A stretch of DNA of 64,000 nucleotides from JANXXV01 sp038230275 (GCA_038230275.1 JBBRNO010000005.1:1-64000), one strand, 5' to 3'. Shown: positions 25,757 to 37,721, counted from the first letter of the stretch. Made by a program: numbers and translations. Notes: generated from the sequence alone by a model not told the origin.

Positions 25757-26593
25757 TTAGTCATCTGACAGTCTATAAAACCGTTTCGCTGTCTCGCCCA
25801 GTATCTTCTCACGCAACTCGATTGTCTGCGCGCCAAGCGCCTGCGTGAAGGCAGCCAGTACAGCCTTCCAAGATCCGGCTGCCAGGCAAACAGGCCAATC
25901 GCTTCCGAACATCACGCGGTCCGGCCCATATAACCCTAGGACCTGTTGGACGTAGGGACGTAAATCATCTGCTGTCCATGTGGCTGGATCCGCTTCCGTG
26001 ATCATGCCGGAGAGCTTGACGAAGATGTGTGGAATCTTTGCGATCTGCGTCATGTCTTCGGCCCAACCATCGATCGCCCGCCGTGCGATGAGCGGTTTCG
26101 CAATATGATCGATAACCATGGGCAGATCCGGAACTTTCTCCACCAGTTCCAAAACCACCGGGAGATGCCGCGGCCGAACCAGTAGATCGTAAGGAATTTC
26201 CCTGCGTTCCAGTTCTCGCAAACCGTTCACTACGTCGGTGCGCAATAGCCATCGGTCGTCCGGTTCGTCGTGTACCGGATGACGCACACCTTTGAACTTC
26301 GGATGACGCTGCAAGCGGTCCAGAACATTTCCCAGCCCGGCTGTTGTGAGATCCACCCACGCCACCACACCTCGGATGAACGTATTCTCTTCGGCCAAAA
26401 GCAGAAGCCAGTCTGCTTCTTCCGGCTGGGTGGTTGCCTGCACGGTGATCGATCCATCGAAGCGGTTTCGATCCAGGACGGGCTTCAAATGCTTCGGAAG
26501 AAAATTCTTTAGCAGTGGGGATGGCGCCGGCGGCATCCATGGATACGATAACCGGTCCAGATCCCAGAAATGTTGGTGTGAATCGATGCGCAT
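25757..26593 (-). CDS. Amidohydrolase family protein (lactonase-like)
   Basis: A 278-residue TIM-barrel metal hydrolase of the amidohydrolase_2 class that includes L-fuconolactonase and similar sugar-lactone hydrolases. The N-terminal metal motif is MRIDSHQHFWD (H6, H8); LPMVIDHIAKP gives a further His, and MFGSDWPV the catalytic Asp. ATG 26593 is preferred to one six codons upstream because the family starts directly with this strand. The substrate, possibly a sugar lactone, is inferred from family only. Confidence 0.88.
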   Translation of the reverse strand: MRIDSHQHFWDLDRLSYPWMPPAPSPLLKNFLPKHLKPVLDRNRFDGSITVQATTQPEEADWLLLLAEENTFIRGVVAWVDLTTAGLGNVLDRLQRHPKFKGVRHPVHDEPDDRWLLRTDVVNGLRELERREIPYDLLVRPRHLPVVLELVEKVPDLPMVIDHIAKPLIARRAIDGWAEDMTQIAKIPHIFVKLSGMITEADPATWTADDLRPYVQQVLGLYGPDRVMFGSDWPVCLAAGSWKAVLAAFTQALGAQTIELREKILGETAKRFYRLSDD

Positions 26594-26712
26594 GGGGAAC
26601 TCAACCAACATAGCAGTCTGTTAATTCCCGCTACCCTTTAACTGTCATCTGGTCATCTACCTGCCGCCTGAAAGCGGGCTGTAGACTGAAAGCGAGGCAA
26701 CTCTCCATTTCC

Positions 26713-27630
26713 ATGCGCAAAAAATCGATCCTTCTGTTGTTCCCGCTTTTGCTGGCGGGATGCCGGCCAAAGCCGTCTCCGACGATCCTGATCGACCCAG
26801 CGCTTATCACCCTGGTGCCGGCGGACACTATTTTTCTGGCTGGCGCGCGGATGGAGCCGATTCGCGCAACTGAAGTCTACAAAAAGTACGTGCAGGACAA
26901 GAAAATCGATACCCTGGACGAATTTACCAAGAAGACTGGGCTGGACCCGCGGGCAGATCTGTGGGAGTTTTTGATTGCCGGCAATGGCAAGGACACCATG
27001 GTGATGGCCCGCGGCCATTTCGCGGAGATGGGTCTGGAGCCAAAGCTCGATATCGAAGGCGCACAGCGCTTCACCTACAAGGGTTTCACCCTACTGGGAG
27101 ACGAAGCCAGGGCCGTGGTGTTCACCAACTCCAGCACCGCCATTGCCGGAAGTACAGCGGTTTTACGGAGACTGATAGACCACCGTACACAGCCTGATGC
27201 CGGCGCTCCGAAATGGCTGACCGAACGGGCCGCTGCCATTCCGTCCAGCAACCAGATATGGTTCGTGGGAAGCGTGGCCGGGCAACTGGAGAAGATCATG
27301 CCGAAAGGCGCCGGGCAAGGGCTGAATGCCGGGCAGTTTTTGGATGCTTTACAGTTGCTGACTGTGCAGATCGATTTGCTGACCGGCGTCAAAATACATG
27401 CCGAGGGCCTCTGCGTTGCCGAGCCGGACGCGCGGCGTTTGAACGACGCCCTGCGCGCGGCACTTGGACTCGCCCGGTTGAGTACCGGGGACGCGAATCC
27501 GCAGTTGCTGCGATTGATCGACGGTGCGAAAGTAGTTCAGCAGCAGAAGGCCGTGCTGGTGGATACCAACTGGCCGCTCTCTGCGATAGACGAACTGATA
27601 AAGCTGGCGCCGCCGCTGAACAATCGCTGA
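26713..27630 (+). CDS. Lipoprotein of unknown function
   Basis: A 305-residue lipoprotein: signal peptide with lipobox LLAGC (C17). The mature part is globular without membrane helices; TFLAGARMEPIRATEVYKKY-like and TAIAGSTAVLRRLID-like stretches recall acidobacterial lipoproteins of unknown role. I see no enzyme motif. The stop codon lies inside the left arm of a 16-bp perfect hairpin that separates it from the convergent TonB receptor. Confidence 0.8.
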   Translation: MRKKSILLLFPLLLAGCRPKPSPTILIDPALITLVPADTIFLAGARMEPIRATEVYKKYVQDKKIDTLDEFTKKTGLDPRADLWEFLIAGNGKDTMVMARGHFAEMGLEPKLDIEGAQRFTYKGFTLLGDEARAVVFTNSSTAIAGSTAVLRRLIDHRTQPDAGAPKWLTERAAAIPSSNQIWFVGSVAGQLEKIMPKGAGQGLNAGQFLDALQLLTVQIDLLTGVKIHAEGLCVAEPDARRLNDALRAALGLARLSTGDANPQLLRLIDGAKVVQQQKAVLVDTNWPLSAIDELIKLAPPLNNR

Positions 27631-27657
27631 TGCACTCCAACAGTGCATCAGCGATTG
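27621..27657. terminator. 16-bp perfect hairpin between convergent genes
   Basis: CAATCGCTGATGCACT (27621-27636), loop CCAAC, and its exact reverse complement (27642-27657). It overlaps the lipoprotein stop codon and lies 6 bases from the TonB receptor stop. There is no U-tract on either strand, so it is a symmetrical hairpin that may end or protect both transcripts rather than a classical intrinsic terminator. Confidence 0.65.
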
Positions 27658-27662
27658 CCGGA

Positions 27663-30600
27663 CTAGAAGGAAATCTTTGCTCCCAGTTGGATCTGACGGT
27701 TTCCGCCCGCACCCGTGATAAATCCAAAGGTAGCGTTACCGAAGCCCGTATCCGGGTTATTCCACTGCGGTGTATTGATCGCAGAGAATGCCTCACCGCG
27801 AATTTCAGCCGTCAACCGCTCGCTAAGCTTGAAACTGCGGAACACAGAACCATCCACGTTCCAATAGCCAGGTCCGTTGATCACATTAGGGCTCAGATTG
27901 CCGAACTGGAGAGCGGAAGGCTGCGCAAAACAGTTGGTGGTGATCGAACCGGCGCACTTTGTCGCGTCAAACCATTGAGCGTTGCGGCCGTTGCCCTTCA
28001 ACACGGAGATCGCACCAAAGCGATTCAAAGTATTTCCATTGCCCGGCGCCGCCAGTCCGGCGGAGTTTCCTCCGAAGTTCAAAGGCGTTCCACTGGCGAT
28101 GCTCAGAATACCGTTCACTTGCCAGCCACCAAGGATATGGGCCGCTACGCCTTCATGAGCAAATGCCTTTCCCTTGCCGAATGGAAGTTCGTAGACGTAG
28201 CTCTGGACAAAGTTGTATTTCCGGTTGAAGTCCAGATTTCTCCAGTTTCGGCGGCCATTGATGTAGAAGGTCAGGCCTTGATCTTCAGACTGGTATCCCA
28301 GAGCATGACCCCAGGTGAACGACGTGGTCATGGCGAGTCCGCTTGAGTAGCGCTTGTCCAGCTTGATCTGAAGAGAGTTGTAGCTGGAACTGAAGCCGAC
28401 GTATCGCAAATTGGTATCCGCCTTCCGTTTGTAAGCCGCAAACAGCGGCTGCGAGGCGACATCGCCCCCAATTGTGGTCGATGCATTCAGATTGTAATTA
28501 GCCGGCTGTGCCACGCCGTGATTGGCGACATACGCTACGTCGAGCGAGAACTTGCCGGGCAAGGCTCTCTGAATGGCGGCATTCCACGACTCCACATAAG
28601 GCTCGCGGAAGTGCTTGTTGACCACTTCGTAAACCTGGTTGACATCTGCGTTTGTAAGAATCCCATTGGTGGGGATACTCACAAAACTTGGAGCGGGGAA
28701 GCCAAGCTCCAGCTTTGCCACTTGGCCATTCGGCAGCACTGCCGGACAAAAGCTGCAGTTCCCGCTGTAAGCGTTGTTCTGCTTGACCGGGAAGTTGTAG
28801 GCGTACGTGTTGTCGGGGAACGGGGAGTAGCTGATTCCGAAACCGGCGCGAATGACCGTCTTTTCGTTATAGCGGTACGCCAGGCCCACACGTGGAGCAA
28901 AGTCCTTGTAGTGCTTGTCGAGCCCGAGATTCGACGGATTGTTGCCGATGCCTGCTACCACGAGGCTATTGGTAGCAGGGTCAAAGTTAGAGAATCCACC
29001 TTTGGCCGCGGGTGTTCCAGGAGGATAGTATTCCCACCGAATGCCGTAATCCAGCGTCAGCTTGGGCGTGATAATCCACTTATCCTGCGCATAGATGAAC
29101 GTTTCCCAGGCCCTGTAGGCCGGTGTCGCGATCAACAGATCGCGCCCGACGGACGTGGGAAGATCCAACAGAAAGCCTGCCAGGTTATTTCCGAAACTGG
29201 TCGCTGCGCCGGCAATCGAGGTCGTCGAGTTGCCATAACTGTAGCGGCCGCGAGGGCTGAAGGTCTGCGTCTGCCTGAGATCGTCCCGGATTCGTCGGAT
29301 ATCAAACCCGATCTTGATGGTGTGACTGCTCTTGGTTTTCGTCCAGTTGTTCACGAAATCAACGTTCGATTCGGCGCGTACCCAAGGCAGACTGGCCGAA
29401 TATCCAATCAGCGGACTGCCGAAGCTGGGAACGTCGATACCCACTTGGCCGCTGGTGAATTGATCGATGTTCACGCCAGGAACAAGCGAATCGTTCTTGC
29501 CATAGTCCAGGTGCTGCGCGTCGTTACGGTAACGGCTGACGCCGAAGCGCACTTCAGTTATCAACGTAGGCGAAAATATGCGATTGTATCCAATCGCGCC
29601 GTTGTGGGTGTTCTGGATACCGGTGCCTTGGAAGCCGCCGCCATGTGGACCGCCGGCCTGACCGAATGAGGAACCGTCGAATGTCTTTGGACGGGAGAAA
29701 CTGTAGCGAACCGTAAACCGGTCTTTTTCCGATTGATTATGGTCAACTTTCACATCGAACTGATTCGTATCGCGAACGAACGGAATCAGCGCAAAATAAT
29801 TATTCGTCAAGCCAGGGAGGTTCGGCAGCGGAACCAGCGAGAGGATTTTTTGCGCCAACGGGCTGATCCGGCTCGCGGGAATCTGATTGCCGGGGAAAGC
29901 AATGCGCCCGCTTCCATCGGGGTTCCCGGTGTTCGGATCGTAGATCGTCGAGGGTGAGACACTCAAATCCCCGGTGCGCTCGGCGGCGGTGGGCAGCGTG
30001 TACCGGTCCGGATTGTAGCGGTGGTCCGTAATGCGCAGGAAATCGCCGAAAAAGAAGGTGCGGTTCTTGATGATGGGACCGCCGATGTTGCCGCCCAGAT
30101 AGTTGTAAACGAAATGCCCGCGGGCAGTATCGTAAAAGTTGCGCGCCGAAAGAGCGCTCACGCGATTAAACCAGTATCCCTGGCCGTGGATCTCGTTTGT
30201 ACCGGATTTCAGTATCAGGTTGGTAACCGCGCCGGTTGCCCGGCCCAGTTCGGCGGCAAAGTTACTGGTTGAGACGTCCACGCTTTGTATCGCTTCCAAT
30301 GGCGGAATCAGCACTTGCAATAATCCAGTCCGCTCGTTGTTATCAACGCCTTCAAACTGCAAATTGTTGCCCAGCCGGCTCTGCCCGTTCACCTGCGTGG
30401 AGAGACTATTCTGAGGGTTGAAGAATTCAGAATGCGGCCGGAACGGCGCCGTGGCGCCCGGCACTAACCTGATAAAGCTCTGAAAATTGCGGCCCGCCGA
30501 TACAGGCAGGTTCTCCAGAGTTTTCTGTGCGATGGTCACGCTGGTATCCGCCCGCTCTGTTTGCAGCAAGGGAACATCGGCGGTGATTGTGATGGTTTCC

Positions 30601-30950
30601 GCGGCACTCCCAGGCTCGAGCGACAGATCGACTCGCGGCGAGGTGTTAACCAGAACTTCAACGCCGGACCGGCTTACCCGCTTGAAACCAGCCTGTTCCG
30701 CGGAGACCGTATAGGTGCCTGGAGGCAGATCGGGAAACGAATAGTTTCCTCTTTCGTTGGTCGGCGTGGTTCGGTTAATACCGGTGTTGACTTCGGTAAT
30801 CGTTACTCTTGTATTGGCCATCGCGCCGCCGGAGGAATCGTTAACCGTTCCCACCAGAGACCCGTTTACCGCTTGTCCAAAAGCGCTGTTCTGCGATGCG
30901 CAGGCGAAGCTCAGCCATAGCACGGCCCACATCAGACGCGGATGTTTCAT
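27663..30950 (-). CDS. Oar-like TonB-dependent receptor
   Basis: A 1095-residue outer-membrane protein. Signal peptide 1-26; carboxypeptidase-regulatory-like beta domain about 28-115 (GTVNDSSGGAMANTRVTITE, then GNYSFPDLPPGTYTV); plug domain about 120-250; then a large beta-barrel ending in a C-terminal Phe (QLGAKISF). Such receptors import sugars or polymers or process adhesins. A divergent LysR gene with a shared intergenic region suggests regulation by it. A G-rich, weak ribosome site (AAAGGGG) precedes the ATG. Confidence 0.93.
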   Translation of the reverse strand: MKHPRLMWAVLWLSFACASQNSAFGQAVNGSLVGTVNDSSGGAMANTRVTITEVNTGINRTTPTNERGNYSFPDLPPGTYTVSAEQAGFKRVSRSGVEVLVNTSPRVDLSLEPGSAAETITITADVPLLQTERADTSVTIAQKTLENLPVSAGRNFQSFIRLVPGATAPFRPHSEFFNPQNSLSTQVNGQSRLGNNLQFEGVDNNERTGLLQVLIPPLEAIQSVDVSTSNFAAELGRATGAVTNLILKSGTNEIHGQGYWFNRVSALSARNFYDTARGHFVYNYLGGNIGGPIIKNRTFFFGDFLRITDHRYNPDRYTLPTAAERTGDLSVSPSTIYDPNTGNPDGSGRIAFPGNQIPASRISPLAQKILSLVPLPNLPGLTNNYFALIPFVRDTNQFDVKVDHNQSEKDRFTVRYSFSRPKTFDGSSFGQAGGPHGGGFQGTGIQNTHNGAIGYNRIFSPTLITEVRFGVSRYRNDAQHLDYGKNDSLVPGVNIDQFTSGQVGIDVPSFGSPLIGYSASLPWVRAESNVDFVNNWTKTKSSHTIKIGFDIRRIRDDLRQTQTFSPRGRYSYGNSTTSIAGAATSFGNNLAGFLLDLPTSVGRDLLIATPAYRAWETFIYAQDKWIITPKLTLDYGIRWEYYPPGTPAAKGGFSNFDPATNSLVVAGIGNNPSNLGLDKHYKDFAPRVGLAYRYNEKTVIRAGFGISYSPFPDNTYAYNFPVKQNNAYSGNCSFCPAVLPNGQVAKLELGFPAPSFVSIPTNGILTNADVNQVYEVVNKHFREPYVESWNAAIQRALPGKFSLDVAYVANHGVAQPANYNLNASTTIGGDVASQPLFAAYKRKADTNLRYVGFSSSYNSLQIKLDKRYSSGLAMTTSFTWGHALGYQSEDQGLTFYINGRRNWRNLDFNRKYNFVQSYVYELPFGKGKAFAHEGVAAHILGGWQVNGILSIASGTPLNFGGNSAGLAAPGNGNTLNRFGAISVLKGNGRNAQWFDATKCAGSITTNCFAQPSALQFGNLSPNVINGPGYWNVDGSVFRSFKLSERLTAEIRGEAFSAINTPQWNNPDTGFGNATFGFITGAGGNRQIQLGAKISF

Positions 30951-30997
30951 TTTTTGATAACCCCTTTCCCTGGAAGACTCGTTTCTGATGTTAAGGT

Positions 30998-31018
30998 AGT
31001 TGAACTTAAATTACAACT
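30998..31018. promoter_or_regulatory. Candidate LysR-type operator (T-N11-A)
   Basis: AGTTG-N11-CAACT, perfect arms, in the 125-bp region between the divergent TonB receptor and LysR genes. It fits the T-N11-A rule for LysR family binding sites. The spacer is AT-rich and overlaps where the receptor's promoter should be. Confidence 0.5.
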
Positions 31019-31075
31019 GAATTAACAGAACGCATCATTCGGAAAACTTGAATCATCCGGTATAATCATCATTCC

Positions 31076-31984
31076 ATGGAGCTGTCGCACCTTCGCGCTC
31101 TGATCGCCGTCGCCGAGTTCGGCACGTTTGGCAAGGCGGGGGTGCGCCTGAATCTGTCGGCGCCCGCTGTCTTCGACCAGCTTCGGAAGCTGGAAGCGGA
31201 GGTAAGCGTGAAGCTCTACGAACGCATGGGCCGGAGGCTTGCGTTAACCGAAGCCGGTACGCTGTTGGCCGATCATGCCCGGCTGATGCTGAGAGAACAC
31301 GACTCCGTGTTCAGCGCCCTGCAAGAATTGCGGGCTGGAGAGCGCGGGCTGGTTCGTTTTGGCTGCGGACCGCATATAAGCGTATCCGTGGTCCCGCACT
31401 TGTTTCGCGCATTTCTAAAGTCTCACCCAAACGTAGAGCTTCGCCTGGTGACGGGAAACGATCCCGGCCTCTTCGATATGCTGCGCGAGGGGAGCATCGA
31501 TCTCCTGATGATGAACCTCCCGGTTGACGATCAGGCGTTTGAACAGATCCCTCTCTGGCGCTATGAGATGGTTTTCGTGCTTTCCCCGGACGATCCGGCG
31601 GTGAACGATCCCAGCCAGCTTCCGAGCCGTCCCTTCATCCTGTATCAGCGCGCCTATTTGATTGAGGATGCGATTCGCCGCTTTTGTGCCGATGCAGGCT
31701 TCCAGCCAAGGCTTGTGATGTACAACGACCAGGCCGATTCCATCAAGGAACTGGTGAAGCTCGGGCTCGGTATCTCGCTGCTGCCGCTATGGAGCGTATC
31801 GGAGGAAGTTCGCCGCGGAAACCTGTGCATTGCGCGCCTCCCTGGGCGGCGCCTCAATCGCGAAACGGGTTTGATTTATCGCAAGTCGCGCTACTTACCG
31901 GCGGCAATGCAAAAGTTGACTCAGGTAGCGCAGGACTGGAAAAACTGGCACCCGCGCGCTGAAGATGTCTCACCGGTTTGCTGA
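31076..31984 (+). CDS. LysR family transcriptional regulator
   Basis: A 302-residue LTTR: N-terminal helix-turn-helix (1-60; LIAVAEFGTFGKAGVRLNLS and SAPAVFDQLRKLEAE) and a periplasmic-binding-like effector domain (about 90-295). TATAAT (31061-31066) ends 9 bases before the ATG, leaving little or no leader. Because it is divergent from the TonB receptor, that gene is the first candidate target; aconitase downstream on the same strand is the second. The effector is unknown. Confidence 0.92.
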   Translation: MELSHLRALIAVAEFGTFGKAGVRLNLSAPAVFDQLRKLEAEVSVKLYERMGRRLALTEAGTLLADHARLMLREHDSVFSALQELRAGERGLVRFGCGPHISVSVVPHLFRAFLKSHPNVELRLVTGNDPGLFDMLREGSIDLLMMNLPVDDQAFEQIPLWRYEMVFVLSPDDPAVNDPSQLPSRPFILYQRAYLIEDAIRRFCADAGFQPRLVMYNDQADSIKELVKLGLGISLLPLWSVSEEVRRGNLCIARLPGRRLNRETGLIYRKSRYLPAAMQKLTQVAQDWKNWHPRAEDVSPVC

Positions 31985-32014
31985 AGCGCGCTCTGCGCTA
32001 AACTGAAAACATCC

Positions 32015-34681
<2,667 letters not shown>

Positions 34682-34695
34682 ATTGCGTTTTCAAT

Positions 34696-34761
34696 CTTTG
34701 TGCATCTGGGTGAATCAGTGGCCGATAATCATTAGCCGCTGATTAACGCGGATGCACACAG
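34696..34761. repeat. 27-nt imperfect inverted repeat between acnA and S24 gene
   Basis: Left arm 34696-34722 (starts CTTTGTGCATCTGGG) and right arm 34735-34761 (ends GATGCACACAG) match at 22 of 27 positions, 24 if G-U pairs are allowed, with a 12-nt loop. It fills nearly all of the gap between the convergent stops. It resembles a dispersed intergenic palindrome (REP/MITE-like) and may act as a bidirectional terminator. Confidence 0.55.
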
Positions 34762-34766
34762 ATAAT

Positions 34767-35564
34767 CTAAACGGCGAGCACCGTAACAAATTCAGCCAAT
34801 ACTCTGATTGGCGCATGCTCTTCTAACTCCCAAGGTTCATACGCTGGATTCAGCGGTTCCAGCACGATCTTATCGTGCTTCCACCCTTCCTCCGACTGCG
34901 ATTTCACACTTCGGTAGCGCTTAATCGTGAAGCGGTTCTCGCCCGTTTCGCCGTAGTGCATCACCAGTACCAGCTTGCCATTCCTGGAACCAATCACGTT
35001 ATAGCGGAATACGCACAAACTGCCGTCCGGGATGCGGGGTTCCATGGAATGCCCCTCTACGTGCGCGATGAACATGTCTTTGGTGAGCTTCAGATTCGCC
35101 GGAACTTCTTCCCAATCCTCCGGCTCCACTTCCATCTGCTCGCCAAACCGGCCGGCCGCGGCCCGCAGGCTGTACTTCGGGAGATGCGTGCGGAACGACA
35201 GTACCTTCGGGCTGACATGCTGCCGGTAAAGCCGGGAGGCGCTCGATTCGAAGGAATTCACCAGCACCTGCTCGCGGCCCGAAATCTGGATCACGTTCGA
35301 GAGATGCTCTTCCATCCAATCCAGTAATTGCGATGCGCCCATTTCCCGCGCCTTGTGTTCAATATCGACCGCGAGCGCTTCCAGAACTTCAGCGTCTTCC
35401 TCGCCGGCAATCTCGTCCCAATCCCTGCGGAACCGGATATGTAAATGGTTGGTTAGTGGATCAAGCAGCAAAACCCCTGCGTTTACGGGGGATGCGCCCG
35501 GTACGGCAATCTGAACGACCGCGTATTGCCCAAACTGCGTCGTCAGCGTGGCGGTGCTTTCCAT
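34767..35564 (-). CDS. S24/LexA-like autoprotease fused to DUF3037-like domain
   Basis: A 265-residue protein. Residues 10-105 resemble DUF3037 (YAVVQIAVPGASPVNAGVLL), not a helix-turn-helix. The C-terminal half is an S24 peptidase: nucleophile S173 in VEGHSMEPRIPDG, general-base Lys K215 in FTIKRY, and an Ala-Gly bond in RAAAGRF (A137-G138), 35-36 residues before the Ser as in LexA. The core thus appears competent for self-cleavage. No SOS box or phage genes are adjacent. Possible roles are a sensor or a stress-triggered switch. Confidence 0.8.
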   Translation of the reverse strand: MESTATLTTQFGQYAVVQIAVPGASPVNAGVLLLDPLTNHLHIRFRRDWDEIAGEEDAEVLEALAVDIEHKAREMGASQLLDWMEEHLSNVIQISGREQVLVNSFESSASRLYRQHVSPKVLSFRTHLPKYSLRAAAGRFGEQMEVEPEDWEEVPANLKLTKDMFIAHVEGHSMEPRIPDGSLCVFRYNVIGSRNGKLVLVMHYGETGENRFTIKRYRSVKSQSEEGWKHDKIVLEPLNPAYEPWELEEHAPIRVLAEFVTVLAV

Positions 35565-35599
35565 GAAGATCTCGGGTCTGCCACCTTATCGGCCAGACT

Positions 35600-36631
35600 T
35601 TAAGGATTATTAGGATAATAGCCCTTGCGCGCACGAACTTTCAAGGCGGACGCATTCGGGATGCTGACTGTCACCTTGATGTTCCGGAAAACCTTGCTCG
35701 ATTCCGGAACTTCCGGCGTGTAGCGAAGAATATACTGCGTTGTGATCTCACCAGCCACCGCCGCAATCGCCCGGAACATTCCCGTTGCAACCGCGGAGGC
35801 GTATCCGCCAGTGCCCACCTTCAACGCGTAATTGCCTTCATCGGACGGTGTTTCCAGATAGCCCGCCACATCCTTATAAACATTTTGCAGCGGATACTCC
35901 ACGCGGCCTCCGGTCTCCTCGGTCAGCCGGATCAGGTTCTTATCGCCTTCATTGCTAAAGCCGTACGCCACTGTGCTTACGCCATAGATGGTCACCAGGT
36001 TGCGCTGCGCAATCTCCAGCACTTCATCCAAGGTCTTCTTGCTGGCATTGTCATGCCCATCGCCGATCACCACGATGACACGCCTCGGTTCCACCGGCTC
36101 GCCCTTCACCAACGCGCGGCTGGTGCAGGCGATGTAAATGGAATCGTACAGCGCCGCGCCTCCGCCCGGTTTCATCTTACGAAGTTTCTCCAGAAGTTTT
36201 TCCGGATCGCTGGTGGTGTTGACCAGCAACTCCGCTTCATTGGCATAGGAAATCAGGTAGCCGCTAAATTTCTTATCGTTTGGAAGCAGATTCAGCACCA
36301 GCTCTTCCGCGGCTTCCTGGTAATTCTTCCAGTGCATCCGGCTGGCGTTGCTGGCGTCCATCAGGAATCCCACCACAACGGGTTGACTGCGTTCGCGGGT
36401 GAAGAAGCGGATGTTCTGTTCCCGTCCGCCATCCACGATCTTGAAGTCCTTCTTATCCAGATCGGAGACGAAGCGGCCTTTATCGTCCGTCACCGTGACG
36501 GGAACGATAACTTCATTCACCGAGACGGAAATCTGTTTGTCGGATGTCGCAATTGGCCCGGACTGCGAGAACGAGAGCGAGGCAACTAACAAAAACGCTG
36601 CGAGCAGGAGTGCTTGTTTTCGACCCAGCAT
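35600..36631 (-). CDS. Secreted VWA-domain protein (acidobacterial type)
   Basis: A 343-residue secreted protein of the VWFA-related acidobacterial type (as in TIGR03436). The signal peptide ends SFSQ (about residue 23); a beta domain (VNEVIVPVTVTDDKGRFVSDL) precedes the VWA fold, whose metal-site loop is DASNASR and whose later motif is VIGDGHDN. ATG 36631 gives a standard signal peptide; 36664 would add 11 residues before it. Likely a protein-binding or structural role outside the cytoplasm. Confidence 0.88.
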   Translation of the reverse strand: MLGRKQALLLAAFLLVASLSFSQSGPIATSDKQISVSVNEVIVPVTVTDDKGRFVSDLDKKDFKIVDGGREQNIRFFTRERSQPVVVGFLMDASNASRMHWKNYQEAAEELVLNLLPNDKKFSGYLISYANEAELLVNTTSDPEKLLEKLRKMKPGGGAALYDSIYIACTSRALVKGEPVEPRRVIVVIGDGHDNASKKTLDEVLEIAQRNLVTIYGVSTVAYGFSNEGDKNLIRLTEETGGRVEYPLQNVYKDVAGYLETPSDEGNYALKVGTGGYASAVATGMFRAIAAVAGEITTQYILRYTPEVPESSKVFRNIKVTVSIPNASALKVRARKGYYPNNP

Positions 36632-36664
36632 AAGATAGGGATACCTGCCCCAATTATAGGCCAC

Positions 36665-37699
36665 TTATCGCTGCACGCGGCCAGATCCGCCGCCTTTCAT
36701 CAATTGCAGCACTTCTTCAGCGCTAAAGCGGTTGAAATCGCCGGGGATGGAATGCTTCAGGCACGATGCCGCCACGGCGAATTCCAGCGCTTCCTGTGGC
36801 GTCGCCAGCGCATTCAATCCGTAGATCAACCCGCCCGCAAAACAATCGCCGCCGCCTACACGATCCACAATGTGCGTAATGTCGTAATGCCGGCTGACGA
36901 AGAACTGCTTGCCATCGTTGAAACAGGCGGACCACCCGTTGTTTGACGCACTACGCGATTCCCGCAGCGTCACCGCAATCTGTTTCAAGTTCGGGAACGA
37001 AGCCAGCACCTTATCGGTCAGCTTGTGATATTGGTCATGCTCCAGCTTGCCTGAGTGCACGTCAGCGTCCGTCTCAATCCCCAGCGCCATCTGACAGTCT
37101 TCTTCGTTGGCGATGCAAACGTCTACGAACTTGACCAGTTCGCTCATCACTTCCTTCGCCGGCTTTCCGTACTTCCACAGATTCTTGCGATAGTTCAGGT
37201 CGCAGGAAACGGTCAACCCCAGGTCGCGCGCCACGCGGACGCTTTCCAGCGCCAGATCCGCCGCGCTCTGGCTAATGGCCGGGGTGATGCCTGTGATGTG
37301 GAACCATCCAGCGCCTTTAAAGGACTTCACAAAATCGATGTCGCCCGGCTTTCCCAGCGCAATCGAACTACCCTCGCGGTCATACAACACTTTCGACCCG
37401 CGCTGGTTGGCGCCGGCTTCCACATAGTAAATTCCGAAGCGCCCTTTGCCGCGTACGATGAAAGAAGGGTCCACCCCGAACCGGCGCAGTTCGCCGATGA
37501 AGGCATCGGAGATGGCGTTCGCCGGCGGCAGAATGGTGACAAACCGCGCGGGCAATCCAAAGCCCGAAACCGCAACCGACACGTTCGCTTCGCCTCCGCC
37601 GAACGTCGCCAGGAATTGCGGCGACTGCATGAATCTCTCAAAGCCCGGGGGCGCCAGGCGAAGCATAATTTCCCCAAAAGTAACGACTGTCTTGGACAT
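36665..37699 (-). CDS. kdgK: 2-keto-3-deoxygluconate kinase (PfkB family)
   Basis: A 344-residue ribokinase-fold enzyme. TFGEIMLRLAPPGFERFMQS and the GGGEANVSVAVSGFG motif are typical of KDG kinase; the catalytic base is in DRVGGGDCFAGGLIYG. It phosphorylates 2-keto-3-deoxygluconate for an Entner-Doudoroff-like path, fitting the window's quinoproteins and sugar-acid genes. A TACAAT box ends 9 bases before the ATG, inside the short gap after the upstream membrane protein gene. Sugar specificity is by family resemblance. Confidence 0.85.
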   Translation of the reverse strand: MSKTVVTFGEIMLRLAPPGFERFMQSPQFLATFGGGEANVSVAVSGFGLPARFVTILPPANAISDAFIGELRRFGVDPSFIVRGKGRFGIYYVEAGANQRGSKVLYDREGSSIALGKPGDIDFVKSFKGAGWFHITGITPAISQSAADLALESVRVARDLGLTVSCDLNYRKNLWKYGKPAKEVMSELVKFVDVCIANEEDCQMALGIETDADVHSGKLEHDQYHKLTDKVLASFPNLKQIAVTLRESRSASNNGWSACFNDGKQFFVSRHYDITHIVDRVGGGDCFAGGLIYGLNALATPQEALEFAVAASCLKHSIPGDFNRFSAEEVLQLMKGGGSGRVQR

Positions 37700-37721
37700 G
37701 AATTTCCGATTGTATCAATGC

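Noticed and set aside
28518..29669. 383-codon plus-strand frame inside the TonB receptor gene
   Set aside because: Antisense to a well-conserved receptor, with no domain and no ribosome site.
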